DNA from: Bacillota bacterium
Lineage (GTDB): Bacteria; Bacillota; Clostridia; Oscillospirales; Acutalibacteraceae
Length of the DNA stretch: 64,000 nucleotides
Assembly (NCBI GenBank): GCA_023410445.1
Contig: JAEYPT010000006.1
Location: 62,001-126,000, forward strand
Direction of reading: 5' to 3'
This document shows positions 44,166 to 52,373 of the stretch, piece by piece. A program made the translations under genes and the position numbers. Within the stretch, counting starts at the first letter, position 1. Each line of letters starts with the position of its first letter. The notes beneath the pieces were generated by a model. It was not told the DNA's origin. It searched no databases and worked only from the letters and a program-made list of their open reading frames with translations.

Positions 44166-44172
44166 AGGAGGA
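44166..44172 (+). promoter_or_regulatory. fliC ribosome binding site, likely second CsrA site
   Basis: AGGAGGA lies 7 bases before the fliC ATG. It contains overlapping GGA motifs, so CsrA bound here would block initiation, as known for Bacillus hag. Confidence 0.65.
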
Positions 44173-44179
44173 ATAAATT

Positions 44180-45331
44180 ATGCGTATTAATCATAACCTT
44201 TCTGCTTTGAACGCTTCCAACGCTTTGAAAGCAAACGACACCAGAATCGGTAAGAATCTGGCTAAACTGTCTTCCGGCTACCGCATCAACAGCGCCGCCG
44301 ACGATGCCGCCGGACTTGCTGTTTCCGAAAAAATGCGTTCTCAGATCAACGGCCTGTCTCAGGCTGAAGACAACGCCCAGAACGGCATCTCCCTTGTTCA
44401 GACGGCTGAAGGCGGCCTGAATGAGACCGAGTCCATTCTGCAGAGAATGAATACGCTGGCTGTTGAATCCGCAAACGGCACTTACGATTCCAGCAGTACG
44501 GACCGCAAAAACCTTCAGAAAGAAGTAGACGCCCTGAAGTCCGAAGTAGACACCATTGCCCAGTCCACGAACTTCAACGGCATCAATCTGCTGGACGGCT
44601 CCTTGGGATATGGGGTTACTCAGACCGGCATTACAGCAATTTCTCAGGTAGTGATTTCCGGCGGTGCGTTAGCAACCGGTGCCGCATTAAGCCTGAACGT
44701 CAATGCTGCTGGTACTAGCTTCAGCGTTTCCACTGCCTCAGCCATTACCGGTCTTTCATTCGATAATGTAACTGCAACTGGAGCAGGGACCTACACCATC
44801 CACGCGACAGTCACCTCGGCCGCCTCGGAAAAAGATTATGAGGCATATAAAGATCTGACCGTTACATTTACGCTGAGCGGAGCTGCGACTGCGGCTGCCG
44901 CCACTGATATAGTAACAGTCAACTCCAACAATTCCCTGTCCCTGCAGATCGGCGCCGACAACCAGTCTGCCCAGCAGGTAAGCTTCTCGATCGCTAAGAT
45001 GGATACCACAGGTCTTGGCATCAATAATATTGATATTTCCACGCAGCAAGGTGCGCGTAACGCGATTGACACGATCAAGAGTGCCCTTAACACGGTCGAC
45101 GGCACACGCGCAGATCTCGGTGCCCTGCAGAACCGTTTGGAGCACACCTCCAACAACCTGGTTACGATGAATGAGAACCTCACATCTGCAGAAAGCACCA
45201 TCCGCGACGTGGATATGTCCAAAGAAATGGTCGACCTGACCAAGAACCAGATTCTGGAGCAGGCATCGACTTCCATGCTCGCACAGGCCAACCAGCTGCC
45301 GCAGAGCGTTCTGTCTCTGTTGAAGGGCTGA
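44180..45331 (+). CDS. fliC: Flagellin
   Basis: The filament subunit. The 383 residues have conserved D0/D1 ends (MRINHNLSALNASNALK, SSGYRINSAADDAAGLAVSEKMR; STIRDVDMSKEMVDLTKNQILEQASTSMLAQANQLPQSVLSLL) flanking a variable centre of about 110 residues (about 145-255) rich in Ala, Thr and Ser, which may be surface exposed and glycosylated (inference from two adjacent glycosyltransferases). No cysteine. It is preceded by its own SigD promoter and long leader and followed by a strong terminator, so it is monocistronic. Confidence 0.97.
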   Translation: MRINHNLSALNASNALKANDTRIGKNLAKLSSGYRINSAADDAAGLAVSEKMRSQINGLSQAEDNAQNGISLVQTAEGGLNETESILQRMNTLAVESANGTYDSSSTDRKNLQKEVDALKSEVDTIAQSTNFNGINLLDGSLGYGVTQTGITAISQVVISGGALATGAALSLNVNAAGTSFSVSTASAITGLSFDNVTATGAGTYTIHATVTSAASEKDYEAYKDLTVTFTLSGAATAAAATDIVTVNSNNSLSLQIGADNQSAQQVSFSIAKMDTTGLGINNIDISTQQGARNAIDTIKSALNTVDGTRADLGALQNRLEHTSNNLVTMNENLTSAESTIRDVDMSKEMVDLTKNQILEQASTSMLAQANQLPQSVLSLLKG

Positions 45332-45384
45332 TTTCCAGGCTGAACTCCTTTTTAAAAAGCTTTCCTGTTTGCTATGGGAAAAAG

Positions 45385-45421
45385 AGTCGGCGCCGCATAA
45401 AAACGGCGCCGACTTTGTTTT
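45385..45421 (+). terminator. Rho-independent terminator of fliC
   Basis: AGTCGGCGCCG and CGGCGCCGACT pair perfectly around 8 bases, followed by TTTGTTTT. Confidence 0.93.
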
Positions 45422-45439
45422 ATGATCTATGTAACTGTT

Positions 45440-45482
45440 AACAGAGAAAAGCTCCGGAAAAATTCCGGAGCTTTTCTCTGTT
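45440..45482 (-). terminator. Terminator of the large glycosyltransferase gene
   Basis: A near-perfect inverted repeat (AACAGAGAAAAGCTCCGG and its complement) lies 22 bases beyond the stop at 45505. It can act in both directions, backing up the fliC terminator. Confidence 0.85.
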
Positions 45483-45504
45483 TGTCCATGTTAGGCCTAA
45501 TTGT

Positions 45505-47736
45505 TCACTGCGGCAAGCTAGCCGCCAATTCCTTCATATCCGGCTCCGTGTTTGTAAGGGACCGGAACAGGGTGACATCCGGGTCATTCGGCATCAGCCT
45601 GGCAAGCTGCAAGGTGAACCGACCGGCTTCCTCAAGATTCCCCTGCCTGATCAACGTGCGGATATTGTTTTTAACCTGACTGGCCAGAGAATGAAACTCA
45701 TCCGCCTTGGCCTGTTCTTCCCGGCTTTTCCGCTCAAACCGCTCCAGCAGTATGGCAACCTGCCGCTCCATCACCGGATAGCTATGTAGCGCAAGACGCA
45801 GATTGGCAAGATAAGAAACTTCGTCCCCCCGGTTTCGCGCGGAAAATGCGCAGCCTAGATAATACCCGAATCGGTGTGCACGGGGCAGCACGGAAACATT
45901 CTCCGGCGAAAGGAGTTCCGGATTAATCAGCTTGTGCACATACCGGTTAAACTCATCGGCGTATGCTTCAAAAAGAGGGACTGTGTCGTCTTCAGGGGCT
46001 TCCGGCGATTCCCGCAGAATTATGTTTTCGCGGATGCTTATGGCCCAGAAAAGCCCCGCGATGTCTTCATGGGAAGCAGCGTTCAAATAATCCAGTGCGA
46101 TTGTTTCAAAGTTATCGTGCCGCTTCCGCATTTTATCGATAAAGAATTTAACGTCTTCCGTTTCGATCTTGCAAAAAATTGGAATCAGATCGACTTCCTG
46201 CCGCATACCGAAAAAAACGGCATCGGAAAGAACAGGATCCCATTCCCCATCCCATTGGGGAAACCAGTCCATCTCCCGCTTTTCCGCTTCCCGGTCCTCA
46301 TCCGCTACCGCCACTCTCAATCGGCAAAGGTGAACATAGGCATCCTCGTTGTCCTCCAGTGTCGCAATAGCCCGGTCCGCCTCAAGCCTTTTTTCCGGCT
46401 TGTCCGACAGGTAATCCTCCAGCAAACCGATCAGTTTCTTCCAGTATAGCTGCCCCTGAACGGAAAGGGCAGCGCGGTAAAACGCGGAAAGCTGTTCCCA
46501 GTCATCCGTGCAGACGCAGTAGCCACAAACCAAGCCCGGAAGATTCTGAAAGGACCCCGTTTCAGAAAACGGCATTGCTTCTAACGTTTCTTTGACGGGA
46601 AGAAAACGCCCCAGCTTCATATCAGCATTCAGCATCCAGAGAATAACCTGCTCTCGGTGCGACGGCTGGATACAATTGAAATCCAGAGCAAAGTTCATAT
46701 CCGGGTCCAAATCATCCGCTTTCCTCCGGTCCCAGAGACGGAGATAATCATTCCCGTAGGAAACAGAGCGCTCATACTCCTCTAACACCATCGCTGCCGA
46801 CTGTGCGAGAAAATCAAAATCCATCCAAAAAATATTTTTATCGGAGATATCACTGGAAATCTCATCCACATACTGAATTACTTCTTCATATTTCGCCTGT
46901 ACGTACGAAGCCTTGATCAGGTTATGATACAGCATTAGCTTTCTTTTTAAGCTCGGGTTCTGCTGTTCTACGCTCAGCCCCAACTTGGCGTATTTCTTAA
47001 CCAAATCCAGTTCATTGGTCATGAAATATTCCCGCGAAAGCTGATAATACATTTTAATATCTTTTGGGTCTTGTTCTAACGCTTTTTCCAAAAGTTCGAC
47101 ATTGCGATGGTGCTTTGTCAAACGATCCGCCTCGTTCTTAAAAACATACCCATAATGATGCACATAATCGCCGATCATCTTAGAAGGGAGCAAACGTGGA
47201 AAATCTTCATGAACAATGTGCTCGAAGTGGAAGCCTTGGTACAGTCTGGAAAGGCGAAGAGCGTTAAAATCCGTATAGGTCTTCCCGGAATAATCTGCGT
47301 AATCCCTGACGACGAAGGTTGCCGACCCATACCGATCGCACTCACCGCTCTTGAAAAACGCAATCAGTTCGTTAGTATTTTCAAACCACTCGTCGCCGTC
47401 AAGGAACATAAACCATTCACCGAGTGCCTCCTCCACGCCGGTGTTGCGAGCGGCGGAAAAATCGTTGCACCATTTGTAATGGATAATATGATCGGTGTAT
47501 TTTTGGGCAATTTCCACCGTATGGTCTGTACTGCCGGTATCGGTGATGATCAGTTCGCTTGCCACTGCGTCGCGCAGCGGCTGCAAAGCACTCAAACAGC
47601 GGTCAAGCGTCTTTTCTTCGTTCTTTACAATCATAGCGATCGTAAGCCGGATCAAATGGCCGTTATAGGGGCCTGGTCCCGAATTTAAAACCACCGTATT
47701 TTTGGGAGTACCCGCCGGTTTTGTATGTGCTTTCAT
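45505..47736 (-). CDS. Family 2 glycosyltransferase with helical-repeat C-terminus
   Basis: The 743 residues begin with a GT-A glycosyltransferase domain (about 30-270): LTIAMIVKNEEKTLDRCLSAL, DTGSTDHTVEIA, and the metal-binding MFLDGDEWFE (D-x-D type). The remaining 470 residues are helical with TPR-like stretches (YYQLSREYFMTNELDLVKKYAKLG). No membrane segment. It lies next to fliC, and its only promoter is SigD-type, so flagellin glycosylation is the likely task (inference); donor and acceptor cannot be read from sequence. ATG with GGAGGA upstream. Confidence 0.88.
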   Translation of the reverse strand: MKAHTKPAGTPKNTVVLNSGPGPYNGHLIRLTIAMIVKNEEKTLDRCLSALQPLRDAVASELIITDTGSTDHTVEIAQKYTDHIIHYKWCNDFSAARNTGVEEALGEWFMFLDGDEWFENTNELIAFFKSGECDRYGSATFVVRDYADYSGKTYTDFNALRLSRLYQGFHFEHIVHEDFPRLLPSKMIGDYVHHYGYVFKNEADRLTKHHRNVELLEKALEQDPKDIKMYYQLSREYFMTNELDLVKKYAKLGLSVEQQNPSLKRKLMLYHNLIKASYVQAKYEEVIQYVDEISSDISDKNIFWMDFDFLAQSAAMVLEEYERSVSYGNDYLRLWDRRKADDLDPDMNFALDFNCIQPSHREQVILWMLNADMKLGRFLPVKETLEAMPFSETGSFQNLPGLVCGYCVCTDDWEQLSAFYRAALSVQGQLYWKKLIGLLEDYLSDKPEKRLEADRAIATLEDNEDAYVHLCRLRVAVADEDREAEKREMDWFPQWDGEWDPVLSDAVFFGMRQEVDLIPIFCKIETEDVKFFIDKMRKRHDNFETIALDYLNAASHEDIAGLFWAISIRENIILRESPEAPEDDTVPLFEAYADEFNRYVHKLINPELLSPENVSVLPRAHRFGYYLGCAFSARNRGDEVSYLANLRLALHSYPVMERQVAILLERFERKSREEQAKADEFHSLASQVKNNIRTLIRQGNLEEAGRFTLQLARLMPNDPDVTLFRSLTNTEPDMKELAASLPQ

Positions 47737-47791
47737 TTTATATCATATCCTCCGATCTGTTGATCCACTTTCAATGATTACATTATAATAT

Positions 47792-47818
47792 ATATCGGCA
47801 TCTTTGAGCAAACCCTTA
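47792..47818 (-). promoter_or_regulatory. SigD promoter of the large glycosyltransferase
   Basis: Minus-strand TAAG, 15 bases and a perfect GCCGATAT, 56 bases upstream of the coding start. Confidence 0.82.
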
Positions 47819-47940
47819 TCTTTTTTAACAAATCAGATACGGAACGTGCTAAAATAAAGCCAAAGATGGAAGTGCCTTGTTCCCGTCGACTGTGGGCCGA
47901 AGGTGCTCCGACGCTGCATACTCTGGGAAGGGGAATTATA

Positions 47941-48966
47941 ATGATTACTATAAGCGTCTGTATGATCGTAAAAAACGAGGAGGCCGTGCTGGCCCGCTGT
48001 TTGGACTGCCTGAAGGACCTCGCGGAGGAGATCATTGTCGTCGATACCGGTTCCTCCGACCGAAGTTTGGAAATCGCCCGGCGATACACGCCGAAGGTCT
48101 ATTCCTTTCCCTGGAAGGAAGATTTTGCCGAAGCCCGGAATTTCGCCTTTTCCAAAGCTACCTGCGATTATATTTACTCCGCCGACGCGGACGAGGTGAT
48201 CGACGCGGAGAACCGGGCAAAATTCTTCGCGTTAAAGCAAACCCTTTCGCCGGAAACCGAAATTGTGGAATTCAAATATTCCAACCAGCTCCGGTTTAAT
48301 ACGACTTATAATTTTGATACGGAATACCGGCCAAAACTGTTCCGGCGGGTTCGCAGCTTCCGCTGGATTGGACCGGTTCACGAAACCATAGACCTTAAAG
48401 CCCATATTCTTGAAAGCGATATCGAGCTGATTCATAAGCCGGAAAAACTGCACGCCGAGCGTGATTTTTCCATTCTACGAAAGGCCTCTCAGAAAGCACC
48501 CTTGGACTCCAACCTTCACCGGATGTACGGAAAAGAACTGTTCATCGCCGGAAAGGACGCCGATTTTCTGGATGCCTATTCCTATTTTGAGAGCACGCTT
48601 CACGACGAAACCCGAAGTCTCGATGACATCCGCGTTTCACAATGCGTTGTCGCCCGGTGCGCCAGGCTGAAAAAAGAAAGTACGGAGTTGTTCAAAGCTG
48701 CCCTAAAAAACGTAATCGGCGGCAAGCCGAGCGCCGAGGTCTGCTGCGAGCTGGGCGCCTTTTTTCAGGAAAGCAAAGATTATGAGGAAGCCGCTACCTG
48801 GTACTATACCGCCGCATTCGGCGCGGAAAGCGAATGCGGTATTCAATATTCCGGCAGCATTCCCCTCCTGCTCCTCTCCGAATGCTATCGGGAACTCGGC
48901 ATGCCCGAGGAAGCGGAAAAATACCGTGCACAGGCGGAAAACTGGGTTCTTCCAAAGGGTGACTGA
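47941..48966 (+). CDS. Family 2 glycosyltransferase (smaller)
   Basis: The 341 residues open with ITISVCMIVKNEEAVLARCLDCL, VVDTGSSDRSLEIA, FAEARNFAFSKA and YSADADEVID (D-x-D), the glucosyltransferase-2 pattern seen also in the divergent 743-residue protein; the C-terminal third has TPR-like helices (EAATWYYTAAFGAE, CYRELGMPEEAEKYRAQAE). An in-frame extension upstream (to 47866) lacks a ribosome site and homology; the ATG at 47941 has AAGGGG. It may act with the larger enzyme on flagellin, or on another glycan. No convincing promoter was seen in the 200-base gap upstream. Confidence 0.87.
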   Translation: MITISVCMIVKNEEAVLARCLDCLKDLAEEIIVVDTGSSDRSLEIARRYTPKVYSFPWKEDFAEARNFAFSKATCDYIYSADADEVIDAENRAKFFALKQTLSPETEIVEFKYSNQLRFNTTYNFDTEYRPKLFRRVRSFRWIGPVHETIDLKAHILESDIELIHKPEKLHAERDFSILRKASQKAPLDSNLHRMYGKELFIAGKDADFLDAYSYFESTLHDETRSLDDIRVSQCVVARCARLKKESTELFKAALKNVIGGKPSAEVCCELGAFFQESKDYEEAATWYYTAAFGAESECGIQYSGSIPLLLLSECYRELGMPEEAEKYRAQAENWVLPKGD

Positions 48967-48992
48967 ATTCTTAACAATAATAAGAATTGTTA

Positions 48993-49021
48993 TTGACATT
49001 TGGAAAAATCTGTGTTACAGT
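48993..49021 (+). promoter_or_regulatory. Sigma-A promoter of eno
   Basis: Perfect TTGACA, 17 bases, TACAGT, 117 bases before the enolase start. Leader sequence between them includes a GGAACCCATCGGTTCC inverted repeat. Confidence 0.8.
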
Positions 49022-49137
49022 TATGCCATGGTAAGCAAGTGCTAACATTTAAATCGTCCCGGCCCTGGTTTTTTTGAGTTTCAGGAATGGAACCCATCGG
49101 TTCCGGGAATGATGATCGAAGATAAGGAGGGATTTCA

Positions 49138-50415
49138 TTGAAGGATTTCAGAATTTGCAAAACGGAAGGCATGGAAATCATTGATTCCCGCGGGAACCCC
49201 ACCGTGGAGGCAACCGTAACGCTGGAAAACGGAGTGACCGGTCATGGGGCCGTGCCGAGCGGAGCTTCAACCGGAACGTTTGAGGCGCTGGAGCTCCGGG
49301 ACGGCGACCCGGCTCGGTTCGGCGGCAAAGGAGTCACAAAGGCGGTCGGAAACATCGACGGTGAAATCTGCGCGGCCTTGAAGGGCCTGGACGCCACGAA
49401 TACCACCGAAATCGACACAAAGCTGCTGGAGACAGACGGAACCGCCGATAAATCCCGCCTGGGAGCAAATGCGATTCTCGCGGTCTCGCTTGCTGCGGCC
49501 AACGCCGGCGCAAACGCGCTGGGGCTCCCGTTGTACCGCTTCCTCGGCGGAGTCAGCGCCGATACGCTGCCCGTTCCCATGATGAACATTCTGAACGGCG
49601 GAGCTCACGCGGCGAACAATATCGACATTCAGGAATTCATGATCATGCCCGCCGGAGCGCCGAGTTTTCATGAAGGACTGCGCTGGTGCACGGAGGTTTT
49701 CCACACATTGGCGTCGATTCTGAAGAAGCGGGGCCTTTCCACTGCGGTCGGCGATGAGGGCGGCTATGCTCCGAACCTGAAAACGGATGCAGAAGCCATC
49801 GAACTGATTCTGGAAGCGATTGAAACAGCCGGTTATAAGCCGGGCAAAGATTTCGTTCTGGCGATAGACGCAGCCTCCAGCGAGTGGAAATCCAACGACG
49901 GCTATCTGCTGCCCAAACACGGGACACATTACACTGCGGAGCAGCTGATCGCCTATTGGAAGGACCTCGCCGGCAAGTACCCCATCCGCTCCATTGAGGA
50001 CCCACTCGGAGAAGAGGACTGGCAGGGCTGGGCGAAAATCACGGAGGAACTCGGCGGGCACATTCAGCTGGTCGGGGACGATCTTTTCGTGACGAATACG
50101 CGCAGGCTGGAGAAGGGAATCTCCATGGGCTGCGGTAATTCGATTCTGATCAAGCTCAATCAGATTGGCTCCCTGACCGAGACGATCTCCGCAATCCGCA
50201 CTGCGAAAAAAGCCAATTACACGGCCATCGTGTCACACCGCTCCGGCGAAACGGAAGACACCGCCATTGCGGATCTCGCCGTCGCGATCAACGTCGGCCA
50301 AATCAAAACGGGCGCTCCGAGCCGGAGTGAACGCGTGGCGAAGTACAACCGTCTGCTGCACATTGAACGGCAGCTCGGTGCCGGCGCCAAATATCCCGGC
50401 ATGAACTGTTTCTGA
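49138..50415 (+). CDS. eno: Enolase
   Basis: Converts 2-phosphoglycerate to phosphoenolpyruvate in glycolysis. The 425 residues show the family motifs IDSRGNPTVEATV, GAVPSGASTG, VPMMNILNGGAHA, VGDDLFVTN, ILIKLNQIGSLTE (catalytic Lys) and SHRSGETED. The start is TTG, supported by a perfect AAGGAGG 7 bases upstream and by family alignment. It is a monocistronic housekeeping gene with its own sigma-A promoter and terminator inside an otherwise motility-related region. Confidence 0.97.
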   Translation: MKDFRICKTEGMEIIDSRGNPTVEATVTLENGVTGHGAVPSGASTGTFEALELRDGDPARFGGKGVTKAVGNIDGEICAALKGLDATNTTEIDTKLLETDGTADKSRLGANAILAVSLAAANAGANALGLPLYRFLGGVSADTLPVPMMNILNGGAHAANNIDIQEFMIMPAGAPSFHEGLRWCTEVFHTLASILKKRGLSTAVGDEGGYAPNLKTDAEAIELILEAIETAGYKPGKDFVLAIDAASSEWKSNDGYLLPKHGTHYTAEQLIAYWKDLAGKYPIRSIEDPLGEEDWQGWAKITEELGGHIQLVGDDLFVTNTRRLEKGISMGCGNSILIKLNQIGSLTETISAIRTAKKANYTAIVSHRSGETEDTAIADLAVAINVGQIKTGAPSRSERVAKYNRLLHIERQLGAGAKYPGMNCF

Positions 50416-50427
50416 ACCCTAACTGTA

Positions 50428-50466
50428 AAAGGCGGCTCGCGTGCTTGAAACACGCGAGCCGCCTTT
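50428..50466. terminator. Bidirectional terminator between eno and an MCP gene
   Basis: AAAGGCGGCTCGCGTG and its exact complement surround a 7-base loop, between convergent stops at 50415 and 50476. Confidence 0.93.
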
Positions 50467-50475
50467 GTCTATTTT

Positions 50476-52176
50476 TCAGTCTGCGGCGAGCCGATTTCCG
50501 GTTTCTCTCAGAACGATCCGGGCAATGCTCCCCTGCAGGATGTTTGCCTGACCGGAAAGCTCCTCGCTTGCGGCCGCGCTCTCCTCCGCCGTTGCGGAGT
50601 TCGTCTGCACCACCGCGGAAACCTGTTCCAGTCCCTGCGAAATCTGCGCCACCGAAGCCGCCTGCGCGGTGGAGGCCTGTTCAATCTTCTTCACGGACCC
50701 GTTGATGCTCTGGATACGCTCCGCCGCTTCCGTCAGCGAACGTGCCGTGCGATCCGCAATCTCGGAGCCATCCTTCACCCGATTTACCGAGGTTTCGATC
50801 AGCGCGGTCGTCTGCTTTGCCGCATCCGCCGACTTACCTGCGAGGCTGCGAACCTCATCTGCCACAACCGCAAAGCCCTTGCCCGCTTCCCCGGCACGCG
50901 CGGCTTCCACGGCCGCGTTCAGGGCGAGAATATTGGTCTGGAACGCGATGTCATCGATCACCTTGATAATCTTGGCAATCTCGCTGGAAGATGTGCTGAT
51001 TTCGCCCATGGCGGTAAGCATCTGCTTCATCTGTTCGCTGCTCTCTTCCACATTCTGCGTGGTTGCCTGCATATTGGACGCCACCCCGCGGACCTCCTCG
51101 GAATTCTTCCTGATTTCCTGTGAAATATCGGTGATGGTCGCGGAGAGTTCCTCCACGGAGCTGGCCTGCTCCGTCGCGCCCTGCGCAAGCATCTGGGCAC
51201 CGTCGGAAACCTGTGCCGACCCGACCTTAACCTGTTCGGCAGACGACCGGATCTCTGAGAAAATGCTGTTTAAATCATCCAGAATGGTATTGAGTGCATC
51301 CGAAATCGGTTTGTAATCCCCCTGATATTCCCGGACCTTTTCCATGGCAACGTTGCCCTTTGCCACCTCGAGCAAAATGCGGGAAATGTCAGAAACAACG
51401 TGCCTCAGCGATGCAAAGGTGCTGTTCAAAGATTTTGCAAGAATTCCGATTTCATTTTGGGAATCATAATCGACCTGAACGTCAAGATATCCCTTGGAGC
51501 AGCGCACGGCGCCCTCGGAAAGCTCCTCAAGCGGCTTTGTGATTCCGCGCACAATCTTTAGGCCGACCACGCAGGAAGTACCGATACCGATCACTGCCAG
51601 AGCAATCAGGAAACAAAAAATAGCGTTTGCCCTCGCATTGTCGGCGGCTCCGTCTGTGGCAGACTGCGTGGTGCGGTAATTCATGAAATCGTCGTATACA
51701 CCGTCAAGCGTCCGTTCGGTCGTCTTCATACCCGAAAGCTGCGTCTGGGCCGCCATGACGTTTCCAGACTGCAAAAATTGAAAGAGCTTTTCGCTCTGGG
51801 GCTTGTAGGTATCGTTATACAACTTGCGCGCATCCTGCACTTTCTTTTTCCATACTACACTGTTAATATCGGATTCCAGTTTGTTGTCGTTTGTTTCATA
51901 CTCCTGAATCAGAGAGGCATATTCCTTTGCGTCGGACGCCACGTTGCCGGGATTGAAAACAGCGTCGGCTGCAACAGACTGAATTTCCAGCAGGTTGTTC
52001 CGTGTGTCGGCAATAATCGGAAGGGAATCCATCCGTCTTTGGGTATTTGCAAGGGTTGACTTCATGGTTGCCAGACCGAAGATTCCGATTCCGGACAGAA
52101 TTGCCGCCAATAACGAAAGTCCCAGGAATGAGCCGATCAACTTGGAAGATACTTTCAGATCGTCAAACTTTTTCAT
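50476..52176 (-). CDS. Methyl-accepting chemotaxis protein, 4HB sensor (paralogue 1)
   Basis: The 566 residues comprise a first membrane segment (about 12-34), an extracytoplasmic four-helix-bundle sensor domain (about 35-185) starting with the family pattern TMKSTLANTQRRMDSLPI, a second membrane segment (about 186-208), HAMP, and a signalling domain with the tip DIAFQTNILALNAAVEAARAGEAGKGFAV. The ATG at 52176 has GCAGGA; an upstream in-frame ATG does not. It is one of three adjacent paralogues, each apparently separately transcribed, and has its own sigma-A promoter. The terminal pentapeptide for CheR docking is absent. Confidence 0.94.
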   Translation of the reverse strand: MKKFDDLKVSSKLIGSFLGLSLLAAILSGIGIFGLATMKSTLANTQRRMDSLPIIADTRNNLLEIQSVAADAVFNPGNVASDAKEYASLIQEYETNDNKLESDINSVVWKKKVQDARKLYNDTYKPQSEKLFQFLQSGNVMAAQTQLSGMKTTERTLDGVYDDFMNYRTTQSATDGAADNARANAIFCFLIALAVIGIGTSCVVGLKIVRGITKPLEELSEGAVRCSKGYLDVQVDYDSQNEIGILAKSLNSTFASLRHVVSDISRILLEVAKGNVAMEKVREYQGDYKPISDALNTILDDLNSIFSEIRSSAEQVKVGSAQVSDGAQMLAQGATEQASSVEELSATITDISQEIRKNSEEVRGVASNMQATTQNVEESSEQMKQMLTAMGEISTSSSEIAKIIKVIDDIAFQTNILALNAAVEAARAGEAGKGFAVVADEVRSLAGKSADAAKQTTALIETSVNRVKDGSEIADRTARSLTEAAERIQSINGSVKKIEQASTAQAASVAQISQGLEQVSAVVQTNSATAEESAAASEELSGQANILQGSIARIVLRETGNRLAAD

Positions 52177-52268
52177 AATTCCTGCCCTCATACTTTCTCA
52201 ATCAAATGCTGCGATAGAAAATGAAGATAATTTTTAACAACACATGTTAATAACAGTTTATGAGTTTG

Positions 52269-52297
52269 AGTATAAAAGAAAAGGAATTTTTTGTCAA
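52269..52297 (-). promoter_or_regulatory. Sigma-A promoter of MCP paralogue 1
   Basis: Perfect TTGACA, 17 bases, TATACT. Closely similar in sequence to the promoter of the next MCP (54184-54212), including the spacer. Confidence 0.85.
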
Positions 52298-52373
52298 TAC
52301 TTTATAAGAAAACCTGATATAATTATTGAGTACGCAAAAAACAGTATTATTAAAATTGAATCAGGAGCAATCC

